64,000 nucleotides of DNA. It comes from Mycobacterium florentinum. Its GTDB lineage: Bacteria; Actinomycetota; Actinomycetes; Mycobacteriales; Mycobacteriaceae. Every line of letters starts with the position of its first letter. Positions within the stretch are counted from its first letter, which is position 1. Positions 44,574 to 52,917 of the stretch are shown here, in pieces. Made by a program: the position numbers and the translations under genes. The stretch lies in assembly GCF_010730355.1 (NCBI RefSeq), contig NZ_AP022576.1:6138001-6202000 (forward strand), read 5' to 3'. The notes under the pieces were generated by a model. The model was not told the DNA's origin and searched no databases. It saw only the letters and a program-made list of their open reading frames with translations.

Positions 44574-45418
44574 TACGGCTGCTCGAGCAGCCGCAACGGG
44601 TGCAGGCCGTCGACGGCGCCGACGAACGGCGGATGGATGCTGTAGCCGATCATGCGTCGAATGTCGTCGGAGACGGTGCGGGCGACGTCGCGCGGGATCG
44701 ACAGGGTGAACGATTCCATCGGCCGCAGCCACGGTTGGCAGTACTGGGCGGTGACGGCCAGCCGGGCGCGGTCGGTGGTGTTGGCGCCACCGCCGTGCCA
44801 CAGCGTGCCGACGAAGAAGACGCACGAGCCCGCGGGCATGACGACGGGTATCGACTTGTCGTCGGGTCCGGGTGGTCGGGCGGGCCAGCGGTGGCTGCCG
44901 GGGAAGACCACTGTGGAGCCGTTGTCGGCGGTGAAGTCGTCGATGGCCCAGATGGTCGCGGCGGCCAGCGGCGGCCGGGGCCGCGGGATCGGGTAGAACC
45001 CGTCGTCGTGGTGGGGCAGCTGCGCGGCCTCGCCGGGCTGAATGTTGATGGCCTGCAACGCCGAAAGCAGGTAGTTGGGCATCAACAGCCGATCGAGCAC
45101 CGCCAGCACCCGCGGGTGATCGACCAGCCGGTCGCAGGCCCGGGTGCGGCTCAGCACGCTGTAGATGCGCTGGGTCTTATGGCCTTCGAAGGCGTTGCGG
45201 CCGGTGTGGTCGAGCCACGGTGTGACGACCTCGCGGATCTGTCGGCATTCGTCGGCGCTGAGCAGGTTTTCCCAGATGAGGTAGCCGTCGCGGTCCAGGG
45301 CGGCCATGTCGGCGTCGACGGTCGCCGGGTCGACGGAGGCGCCGCTGCTCGGGGTCCACTTGTGCCGGCCGGCCAGGTCGTTCTTGAGGTCGTCCAGCGT
45401 CGTGACGGGGTCGTTCAT
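44573..45418 (-). CDS. Phytanoyl-CoA dioxygenase family (PhyH) oxygenase
   Basis: 281 aa from ATG 45418. Fe(II)/2-oxoglutarate enzyme: LPHHDDGFYP gives the H-x-D pair and GTLWHGGGANTT the distal His with a following Arg for 2-oxoglutarate. Hydroxylates an acyl chain or other small molecule. Coupled to the FAD oxidase gene, which could oxidise its 2-hydroxy product; that link is inference. Divergent from the cyclase gene. Confidence 0.87.
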   Translation of the reverse strand: MNDPVTTLDDLKNDLAGRHKWTPSSGASVDPATVDADMAALDRDGYLIWENLLSADECRQIREVVTPWLDHTGRNAFEGHKTQRIYSVLSRTRACDRLVDHPRVLAVLDRLLMPNYLLSALQAINIQPGEAAQLPHHDDGFYPIPRPRPPLAAATIWAIDDFTADNGSTVVFPGSHRWPARPPGPDDKSIPVVMPAGSCVFFVGTLWHGGGANTTDRARLAVTAQYCQPWLRPMESFTLSIPRDVARTVSDDIRRMIGYSIHPPFVGAVDGLHPLRLLEQP

Positions 45419-45488
45419 GTATCCGACAGTGGCCCTGCTTTGACCGCCGGTCAAGGACTTGACGTGGCGCGGTGGCATGCTTCTGTGC

Positions 45489-46821
45489 ATGGCGACCGTC
45501 CCCGAAACGGTCTACGCGCGAGACGGCGATGCCCATCTCGCCTATCAGGTCGTGTCCGAAAACGGTCCGGATCTGATGTTCGTCCCCACCGGCACGTTCC
45601 CGATCGACTTGCTGTGGGAGGAGCCGACCGTCGCCGGGCACCTGCGTCGGCTGGGGTCGTTCAGCCGGCTGATCATGACCGACCTGTTGGGGGTGGGCAG
45701 CTCGGATCCGGTGCCGATCCATGACCGTCCGGCGATGCAGGCGTGGACGGACGGGCTGGTCGCGGTGCTCGACGCCGTCGGCAGCGAGTGCGCGACCGTC
45801 TTCGGGATGTCCGAGTCGGCGCTTCCGGTGATGCTGCTGGCCGCGAGCCATCCGCACCGGGTGCGGTCCTTGGTGTTGTGCAGCGCGTACCCGCGGTTCC
45901 TGCGGGCCGACGACTATCCGCACGGGATGTCCGAACCGGCCTTCAGCCGGTATGTCGATTCGTTCGGCGACACCGTCGGCAGGGGTGGGGTGGCGGATAA
46001 CTTGGGGCCCAGTTTTGCCCGCGATCCCGGCAAGCGGCGCTGGTGGGCGCGCGGCGAGCGGTTGTCCGGTGGGCCCGGATATTTCAAGGAGATCTTCGAT
46101 CTCTTCCTGCGCACCGACGTTCGGCCCGCGGTGGAAAGCATTCAGGCGCCGACGCTGCTGCTGCATCGCAGCGGCGACCGGCATACGAGGGTCGGCCACG
46201 GTCGGTACCTCGCCGAGCGGATCCCGCAGGCGCGGTTGGTGGAGCTCGACGGCGACGACGATGTGTGGTTCGCCGGTGACGCCGATCGCGTGATCGACGA
46301 GATCGAATCCTTCGTCACCGGGGGTCGTGCGGCCGCGCCGACCGACCGGGTGCTGTCGACGGTGATGTTCACCGACATCGTCGGGTCGACCGAACGCGCT
46401 GAGGCGCTGGGCGATGACGCGTGGTCGGCCGAGCTGGATGCGCACAACGAGATCGTTCGCAAGCACGTCGTGAGCGCGCGGGGTGAGGTCGTGAAGTTCA
46501 CCGGCGACGGCGCGTTGGCGACGTTTGACGGGCCGGCGCGAGCTATCAACTGCGCGTGCGCGATTCGCGACTCGGTACAAGACCTCGGGCTCACTGTCCG
46601 CGCCGGTCTGCACACCGGCGAGGTAGAGATGGGTGACGGCCGTGCACGGGATCGCGGTTCACGTCGCGGCGCGCATCATGGCGATGGCGGGGCCGGGGGA
46701 GGTGTTCGTGTCCGGCGTGGTGCCGCCGTTGGTGCTCGGATCACGGATTGCGTTTGACAGCCGCGGGACGCACGAACTGCGGGGCGTGCGGGGTCGCTGG
46801 CCGGTGCTGGCGGTGGTCTAG
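45489..46821 (+). pseudogene. Alpha/beta hydrolase - class III adenylate cyclase fusion, frameshifted
   Basis: An N-terminal alpha/beta hydrolase-like domain (Ser in FGMSESALPVML) is fused to a class III cyclase domain starting STVMFTDIVGSTERAEAL with VKFTGDGALATF. After GLHTGEVEMGD the frame is lost near 46637; the rest (HGIAVHVAARIMAM ... GTHELRGV) continues in the +1 frame to 46821. Removing one G from GACGGCC restores a family-like GDAVHGIAVHVAAR. So a single-base insertion disrupts it, or it is a sequencing error. Confidence 0.82.
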
Positions 46822-48068
46822 CCCCTCGGCGTGAACGTGACCGGGAGTTTGGCGAGGCCCGTCATGCTCGGGTTGCTCATGTACTGGTGCGAGCCGTCTG
46901 TGACCTGGTAGTCGGGGATGCGGTCGAGGACGGCCTTGACCATCACCTCCGACATCAGCCGCGCCAGGTGCGATCCGATGCATCGGTGGGGGCCGAGCCC
47001 GAAGGCCAAGTGGCGGTTGGGTGTTCGGTCCAGGATGACCTCGTCGGGTCGGTCGAATTCTTTTTCGTCGTGGTTGGCGGAGAGCCAGCTGATGATGAGC
47101 CGGTCGTTCTTGCGGAGCTGTTGGCCGTTCAGTTCGACGTCTTTGGTGACCGTGCGGCTCAGGGAGCGGTTGACGCTGAAGTAGCGCAGGAATTCGTCGG
47201 TGGCGGTGCGGTAGAGCCCGGGGTTGTCGATGAGCTGTCGCCGCAGGTTTTGATGCGTGCCCAGATGTCTTAGCGTGAGCGCTGTTTGGGAGGTGGTGGT
47301 GTCGACGCCGCCGGCGATCAGGTTCCACAGGATATTGAGCAGCTGTTTGTCGTCGAGTTTTTGGCCGTCGAACTCGAACTGGATCAGGAAGCTGGTCAAG
47401 TCCTCTTTGGGCTTGGCCCGTCTGGTGGCGGCGTACTCGAGGACTTCTTGCATCATGGCCGGGACTTTGCCGATGGCGTCGGCGTATTCGGGGCTGTCTT
47501 GCGGGACGGCCATGACATTGTGAAAGAGCGTGGCGTAGAGGTGCCAGTTGTCCAGCGGCAGGCCCATCAGCTTCATCGTGAGGATGGCCGGGACCGGGCT
47601 GGCGTAGTCGAGGACGAGGTCCATCTCGCCCTTGTCGATGTGCCGGTCGAGGAACTCGTGCGCCTTATCCTCCATGAACGGCTTGAGCTTGTCGACGGCG
47701 CCGGGGGAGAAGAACGGGGCCAGCGCGTGCCGTAGGGCGAGGTGGTACGGGCCGTCTATTTCACCGATGCCCAGGGCCGGTTGGCCTTCCGGGCGCGGGA
47801 CGCCCATCTCGCCCTGGTAGTTCACGCCGTTGTCGGCGTTCGGTTCGTACTTGTGGGAGAAGGTGGCGTCGTCTTTCGCGGTTTGGCTGACGGCGTCGTA
47901 GCTGGTGAGATACCAAAACCCGTCGTAGTTCGTGTTCCAGGCGACAGGGCATTTTCGCCTGAGGGTGGCGTTGACGGAGTCTTGGTTTTCGTTGAAGGCG
48001 TCGGAGTGGTGGTCGAAGTCGACGATCGCGTCTTCGGCGACGTCGAGGCGGGACGATTGCTTTCTCAC
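46818..48068 (-). CDS. Cytochrome P450
   Basis: About 416 aa from GTG 48068, with a TAATAAT element 10 nt upstream suggesting a leaderless start; TTG 48101 would leave only 14 nt to the divergent gene. I-helix AGGVDTTTSQ, ExxR in DEFLRYFS, and heme-Cys loop FGLGPHRCIGSHLA. Different subfamily from the 18.2-kb P450. No redox partner adjacent. Substrate unknown. Confidence 0.88.
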   Translation of the reverse strand: MRKQSSRLDVAEDAIVDFDHHSDAFNENQDSVNATLRRKCPVAWNTNYDGFWYLTSYDAVSQTAKDDATFSHKYEPNADNGVNYQGEMGVPRPEGQPALGIGEIDGPYHLALRHALAPFFSPGAVDKLKPFMEDKAHEFLDRHIDKGEMDLVLDYASPVPAILTMKLMGLPLDNWHLYATLFHNVMAVPQDSPEYADAIGKVPAMMQEVLEYAATRRAKPKEDLTSFLIQFEFDGQKLDDKQLLNILWNLIAGGVDTTTSQTALTLRHLGTHQNLRRQLIDNPGLYRTATDEFLRYFSVNRSLSRTVTKDVELNGQQLRKNDRLIISWLSANHDEKEFDRPDEVILDRTPNRHLAFGLGPHRCIGSHLARLMSEVMVKAVLDRIPDYQVTDGSHQYMSNPSMTGLAKLPVTFTPRG

Positions 48069-48115
48069 TATCTTTGCATTATTAAGCTTCTGGGCCCGCA
48101 ACTGAAGTAGGAGCG

Positions 48116-48568
48116 ATGACTGAGCATCGAACGGTTTTCAACCACGTCGGCCTGTGCGTCTCCGATCGCGAGCGGTCGCGGCGGTTCTACGAGGGCCTGC
48201 TCGGTTTCCAGTTCTGGTGGGAGCTTGACCCACCCGACGGCCCGACCGCCAAACTTGTGCAGCTCCCGGAGCCGTTGGGTGTGCACGCGACCTATCTGGT
48301 GCGGGATGGCTTTGTGCTCGAACTGATGGACTACTCCAAGCGGGAGGTTCACACTGGGTCCGAGCGGGTCATGGATCAGATTGGGCTGACACACATTTCA
48401 CTCTCGGTGTCGGATCTTCCCGGTGTGCTGGCTCAGGTTGCCTCGTTCGGGGGAGCGGTGGTCGACGGGACAGTGACCGACGCCATGGCGATGATCCGGG
48501 ATCCCGACGGGCAACTGCTGGAACTGCTTTCGGACGGGTGGCTTTCGGCTCTGCCGCCGCGGCCGTAG
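48116..48568 (+). CDS. Glyoxalase/VOC-family protein
   Basis: 150 aa, two beta-alpha-beta-beta-beta modules: FNHVGLCVSDRERSRRFYEG...LLGF and ITHISLSVSDLPGVLAQ-like repeat with IRDPDGQLLELL. His and Glu metal positions are present (NHVG, LELM, THIS, LELL). Lactoylglutathione lyase or dioxygenase-like chemistry; substrate unknown. AGGAG precedes ATG 48116. Last host-like gene before the island. Confidence 0.85.
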   Translation: MTEHRTVFNHVGLCVSDRERSRRFYEGLLGFQFWWELDPPDGPTAKLVQLPEPLGVHATYLVRDGFVLELMDYSKREVHTGSERVMDQIGLTHISLSVSDLPGVLAQVASFGGAVVDGTVTDAMAMIRDPDGQLLELLSDGWLSALPPRP

Positions 48569-48995
48569 TTTGTTCGTTCCTAAAAAAGATGTGTGTGTAG
48601 CGCGGTTGCTTCGCGCAGGCTGGCTACGAATTCATTCTCCGTTTGGGTAGTGACGGCTGACGGGTGCGCATTAAGCAGGATTGTCGACTCTCGGGTTATC
48701 GTGCCGAGACATCGCTACTCCTACGTGAAGATGGGGAGTGCCATTCTGCCGAGATACCTGCTGAACTTTGCATAAGCGCCTCGGCATACGGGCTGCATTG
48801 CTACCTACCGTTGGAAGGCAGCTAATTCGGCGGCGGGCTCGACCGACGAGCGGGTTGCAATACACCCCGAAGTGACCCCATTCGGGGCTACTAATCGGTA
48901 TCTTGCTCATGGGCCGGGGTGCCAACCACGAACGGGCGACGCGGTAGCCACCAGCTGGCCTGTCCAATGATCACGTGGGTATGGAGAGGGCTTCG
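48569..48995. other. Non-coding left flank of the defence island
   Basis: 427 bp without a convincing gene. It holds GCGCG-7 nt-CGCGC (48600-48616) just past the glyoxalase gene and CCCCGAA-9 nt-TTCGGGG (48865-48887). Base composition becomes less GC-rich. No tRNA, integrase or clear att repeat is seen. The promoter of the Z1 operon must lie here, but no strong -35/-10 stands out. Confidence 0.5.
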
Positions 48996-49256
48996 ATGGC
49001 GCTCATCACCAGCTTTAGATTTCGTACTGACCGAACTATCAGCTTCAAGACGAAGGTCGAATGTGGCTGGACGTACGATCGATCCGTCGGTTCCTACCGG
49101 CTTCTCCAGCTCGAGACCTATGCCTCCGACGGCACGACAAGTCAGGTGCTTCAGATGGATGGGGATCGGGCCGCCGAGCTCTTGAGAATTGTCGAAGAAG
49201 TGTTCCCAGGTCTAGCGAAGGCTACGCTCTCGTGCGGGGTCGGCGACGGGCAGTGA
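48996..49256 (+). CDS. Small protein at the head of the Z1 operon
   Basis: 86 aa from ATG 48996 with GAGAGGG upstream. Sequence: ALITSFRFRTDRTISFKTKV, CGWTYDRSVGSYRLLQLETY, then AAELLRIVEEVFPGLA. A compact beta-rich domain with a C-terminal helix; I recall similar small proteins beside Z1 operons but know no function. Its TGA overlaps the Z1 GTG (GTGA), so it is the first gene of the coupled run. Confidence 0.7.
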   Translation: MALITSFRFRTDRTISFKTKVECGWTYDRSVGSYRLLQLETYASDGTTSQVLQMDGDRAAELLRIVEEVFPGLAKATLSCGVGDGQ

Positions 49257-51925
49257 CGGACACGATGCAAACGACTGATTTGGACACTCTCGCTGCTGAG
49301 GATCCGTACGTGAGGCAGCTTGCCCGAATCATCCGCGATAGCCCATCGTCGACGCTCGATGACGCGGTCGCAGAGCTGGCCCAAATCGGCGACATCGCCA
49401 AGATCAACGAGGCTGCTGCACGCATACGTAAACTCAGCGACCTCATAAAGAATGCGCAAGTCCCAACTTCTGTTGTCGCCGGCAATATCGAGACGTGGTA
49501 CCCAGGCCCTCGCGAGGAAGACCGGAATTGGTCCGCACTTGTCGAGATTCTGCGCGCTGACGGCTGGGATGACGAGATGTTGAACGACTTGAATAACTCG
49601 TCAACGAAGGTCGTGGCGAATCTGCCAAACCCTGCCGGTCGGGGCGAGTATCACTGTCGTGGACTGGTCCTCGGGTACGTGCAGAGCGGCAAGACCACCA
49701 ACTTCACTGCGGTGATCGCGAAGGCTGCGGACGCTGGCTACCGGCTTTTCATCATTCTTTCCGGAATTCACGATGCATTACGCCAGCAAACGCAAGACCG
49801 CCTTAACGAACAGCTCTGGGAGCCTCACAGCAATATTTGGCACCGCTTAACCGACGACGAAGACTTTAGGCCGACGGCCAACGTCGACGCGCTGCTATCT
49901 ATTCAGCGCCAATGCGTGCTCGCGGTCGTCAAGAAGAATGGGGCACGGCTTCGTGCCCTCAAAAATTGGTTGTTTGGCGCCCGGCCGGAGGTCCTAGCGG
50001 CGTGTCCTGTGTTGATTATTGATGATGAGGCCGACCAGGCCACAGTTAACACTTCGAAGCCCGATCGGCAACCAACTCGGATCAACGGCCTGATACGCGA
50101 GATCGTCAACAAGGTCCCAAAATCGGCGTACGTGGGATATACGGCCACGCCGTTCGCAAACGTTCTTATCGACCCGACTGACTACGAGGATCTCTACCCA
50201 CGCGATTTCATCGTCGACCTTCCTCGACCGCTTCCATACATCGGCCCCGAAGCAATATTCGGCCGCGAAACGCTTGACTTCGACGACATGGATGTCGGCG
50301 ACGATGGGAACAATTTCATCCGCACGGTACCAGAGGATGAACTCGATGATCTCCGGCCCAAGGGCGCTGCGAAGCGCTACCAATTCGAACCACGGATCAC
50401 AGACAGCCTCGACGCGGCATTGCGGTACTTTCTGATGAGCACCGCAGCTAGGCGGCTGCGCGGCAAAGGGAATCGGCATGCCACGGCCCTAGTCCACACC
50501 TCCCAACACATCGATGTTCACGAGCGGACAGCACAGGCGATTACTGAGCACCTTGTTTCACTGCGCGCGCGGTTATCCCGCAGAGACACTGTGCTTTTGG
50601 AGTCGCTCGAGCGCCAATGGGCTGATGAGTGTGCGGAGGTTCCCGCGTCCAATTTTCTGCATGAGGCCGTGGCGTGGTCGGAGCTCGTAGAAGCGTTGCC
50701 AGCGGTTGCTGGTGATGCCAAAGTCATTACTGATAACTCTCGAAGCGTCGAAAGGCTATCCTTCGATGACTCGAACCCGCGCGTACTCATCGCTGTCGGG
50801 GGCAACACACTTTCACGAGGGCTGACTCTCGAGGGCTTGGCGGTCTCCTTCTTCGTTCGTAGCGCCTCCGCTTACGACACCCTGTTGCAGATGGGGCGTT
50901 GGTTCGGATATCGCAACGGGTATGCCGATCTGACCCGCATCTGGATGACAGACGAGATGCGGGCCTGGTTCCATCATTTGGCGACGGTGGAACAGGAAAT
51001 TCGTTACGACGTAGAGAGATTGGAGGTCGAACACCTGACTCCAGAGCAGTTTGGTGTACGCATCCGTACCCACCCAACCCTCGCGATTACCTCAGCTGCC
51101 AAGATGCAGCACGCAAAGACGGCACAAGCCTCGTACGCGGGACGTCGGTTGCAGACAATTCTCTTCAATCACAAAGACGTCGAATGGCTTGGGGACAACG
51201 TCAGGGCAGCACGCGACCTTGTCTTTTCGGCGGCATCACTGCCGCGGTGGCACCCGAGACATGGGATCACCATCTTCGAGGGCATCGATTCACAGAATGT
51301 AGTGAGCTTTCTTTCGGCATATCACTTCCACGAGAACAGCCGAGACCTTGACAGCCAGTTGATAAGCCTCTATATCCTGGACCGCTGCGCGGAAGGTGAA
51401 CTGCTGCGATTCAACGTCGCGGTGATGGGACGCAGTTCAGACTCGGAGTATCTCGGCGCAGTCGATCTAGGCGTCGAGGGCACCGAGACCGGTTGCATAA
51501 ACCGTGCTAGGTTACAGCAAATCGGCGGTGCGACCTATGCAGATATTAAGGCCCTCATGAGTCGCAATGATCGGGTTATCGATCTGAGGCTTCCTGATGG
51601 AACGCTGACCGCGGATACGAAACCTGCTGACCTGTCTAGGTTTCGGAACACGCCGGATAGCGGGGGTTACGGCGACGGGTCTGGCCTCATCCTCTTGTAT
51701 CCGGTTTCGAAAGACAGCCGCCCAGTGCGTGGTTCTGTTAAGACACGCGAACCTCTGCACGCGGCAATGCACGTCATCGGTGTAGGGCTCGTATTTCCGG
51801 AGAGCAGTAACAGCAGAGCCAACGTCGAATACCTCACTGCGGATGTCGCGTCAATGCTCGATATCGAAGTTGAAGTGCCAGACGACTCCGATGAACCTGT
51901 TGAGGCTGAAGTAGAGCCGGCGTGA
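49253..51925 (+). CDS. Z1-domain protein with SF2 helicase-like motor
   Basis: 890 aa from GTG 49253. Walker A GYVQSGKT (141-148), Walker B LIIDDEAD (254-261), motif III-like GYTATPFAN (295-303), motif V GGNTLSRGLTLEGL and motif VI QMGRWFGYR. The C-terminal Z1 region follows (ITSAAKMQHAKTAQASY on) and ends acidic. Z1 proteins occur with GHKL ATPases in restriction-like operons and in the Mza anti-phage system; they are thought to act on DNA. Overlaps both neighbours by 4 nt. Confidence 0.88.
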   Translation: MTDTMQTTDLDTLAAEDPYVRQLARIIRDSPSSTLDDAVAELAQIGDIAKINEAAARIRKLSDLIKNAQVPTSVVAGNIETWYPGPREEDRNWSALVEILRADGWDDEMLNDLNNSSTKVVANLPNPAGRGEYHCRGLVLGYVQSGKTTNFTAVIAKAADAGYRLFIILSGIHDALRQQTQDRLNEQLWEPHSNIWHRLTDDEDFRPTANVDALLSIQRQCVLAVVKKNGARLRALKNWLFGARPEVLAACPVLIIDDEADQATVNTSKPDRQPTRINGLIREIVNKVPKSAYVGYTATPFANVLIDPTDYEDLYPRDFIVDLPRPLPYIGPEAIFGRETLDFDDMDVGDDGNNFIRTVPEDELDDLRPKGAAKRYQFEPRITDSLDAALRYFLMSTAARRLRGKGNRHATALVHTSQHIDVHERTAQAITEHLVSLRARLSRRDTVLLESLERQWADECAEVPASNFLHEAVAWSELVEALPAVAGDAKVITDNSRSVERLSFDDSNPRVLIAVGGNTLSRGLTLEGLAVSFFVRSASAYDTLLQMGRWFGYRNGYADLTRIWMTDEMRAWFHHLATVEQEIRYDVERLEVEHLTPEQFGVRIRTHPTLAITSAAKMQHAKTAQASYAGRRLQTILFNHKDVEWLGDNVRAARDLVFSAASLPRWHPRHGITIFEGIDSQNVVSFLSAYHFHENSRDLDSQLISLYILDRCAEGELLRFNVAVMGRSSDSEYLGAVDLGVEGTETGCINRARLQQIGGATYADIKALMSRNDRVIDLRLPDGTLTADTKPADLSRFRNTPDSGGYGDGSGLILLYPVSKDSRPVRGSVKTREPLHAAMHVIGVGLVFPESSNSRANVEYLTADVASMLDIEVEVPDDSDEPVEAEVEPA

Positions 51926-52917
51926 TCGACGAAGTCAGACTCGCATTCAGCGCCCTGACCACGCATGGTGCGCCCAGTCCCACAGGACTTGCGGTCCTGC
52001 CCGTCAAATGCGGAGAAGGTGTGCTCGTTGGCCTCGACGATCAGTCGCGCCAGCACCTTTTACTAGCGACGAACGCCGGAATCGGTAAGACGCCGAATGT
52101 TACGACCCTCTCATTCACGACTAGAAGCCTTGTTATCGAAGGCCGAAGCGCCCTGTTCTTGGACATCACGTGCCTGTTCGCAGCGCTTTCGGAGGTTTTT
52201 GATCATTTCGCGGCAGCGGTGATCGAACGGATATCAGTTGGTGGTGAGGTGCCTGGGCTAGCGGTCGAGCATGTTGTTAACGGTTGGCGCGAGTTCCTCG
52301 TTCCTCCAACCGGTCCGCCGAGCCGGGACAAGTTAGCGGCAACCCTCGGAGAGCTGCTCGTTGTTCGAGATGCGATCAAAACCGGACGGAATCCTGATAT
52401 CGGTTCTTGGGTGGGTCCTTTCGGTCAACGGCATGACTTTCGAAGCGGACCAACGGCTATCGAGGTCAAGACGATACGTTCGCACTCTGGGTACCGCATA
52501 ACAATCCACGGGGAGGACCAGATGTTGCCTCCTGACGGGGGCACCCTACATCTGCATCTGGTGCGGCTCGAGGAAGTCCACGGGGGGAGCACAAGCGTAT
52601 CTGCCGTCGTCGATGAACTTCTGGCAGCAGGAGTTTCAGCGCAAAAGCTATTTTCTGCACTGATGGCTAATGGCGTCGCGGCCGCAGACCTACCAGATAC
52701 CGATAACGTGACATTCGAGGTTCGAGAGCGGGTGACTCTGCCGGTTGATGATCGCACCCCACGAATTGTGCCTGAGACGTTCGTTGGGGGTAAGCGTCCG
52801 AATGGCGTAGTGGACGTGAGCTATGTCGTCGATTTGGCCAGTGCGCTTGGTAATTCGCTCGCGCCAGTCGAGTACCAAGCACTCGTGGCCTCGCTAACCT
52901 TAGGAACCGCGACGTGA
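51922..52917 (+). CDS. PD-(D/E)XK nuclease, DUF4420-like
   Basis: 331 aa from GTG 51922. Nuclease core: Glu144 in LGELLVVRD, Asp172 in GQRHDFRSG and Glu181-Val-Lys183 in AIEVKTIRS, matching the E-D-ExK pattern. DUF4420-type proteins are partners of Z1 and GHKL proteins. Probably the DNA-cutting subunit. GTGA overlaps at both ends. Confidence 0.85.
   Translation: MIDEVRLAFSALTTHGAPSPTGLAVLPVKCGEGVLVGLDDQSRQHLLLATNAGIGKTPNVTTLSFTTRSLVIEGRSALFLDITCLFAALSEVFDHFAAAVIERISVGGEVPGLAVEHVVNGWREFLVPPTGPPSRDKLAATLGELLVVRDAIKTGRNPDIGSWVGPFGQRHDFRSGPTAIEVKTIRSHSGYRITIHGEDQMLPPDGGTLHLHLVRLEEVHGGSTSVSAVVDELLAAGVSAQKLFSALMANGVAAADLPDTDNVTFEVRERVTLPVDDRTPRIVPETFVGGKRPNGVVDVSYVVDLASALGNSLAPVEYQALVASLTLGTAT

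Noticed and set aside
46633..46821. Separate 62-aa gene
   Set aside because: It is the displaced C-terminus of the frameshifted cyclase.
48593..48775. 60-aa frame in the left island flank
   Set aside because: No ribosome-binding site, no motif and no context; treated as non-coding.
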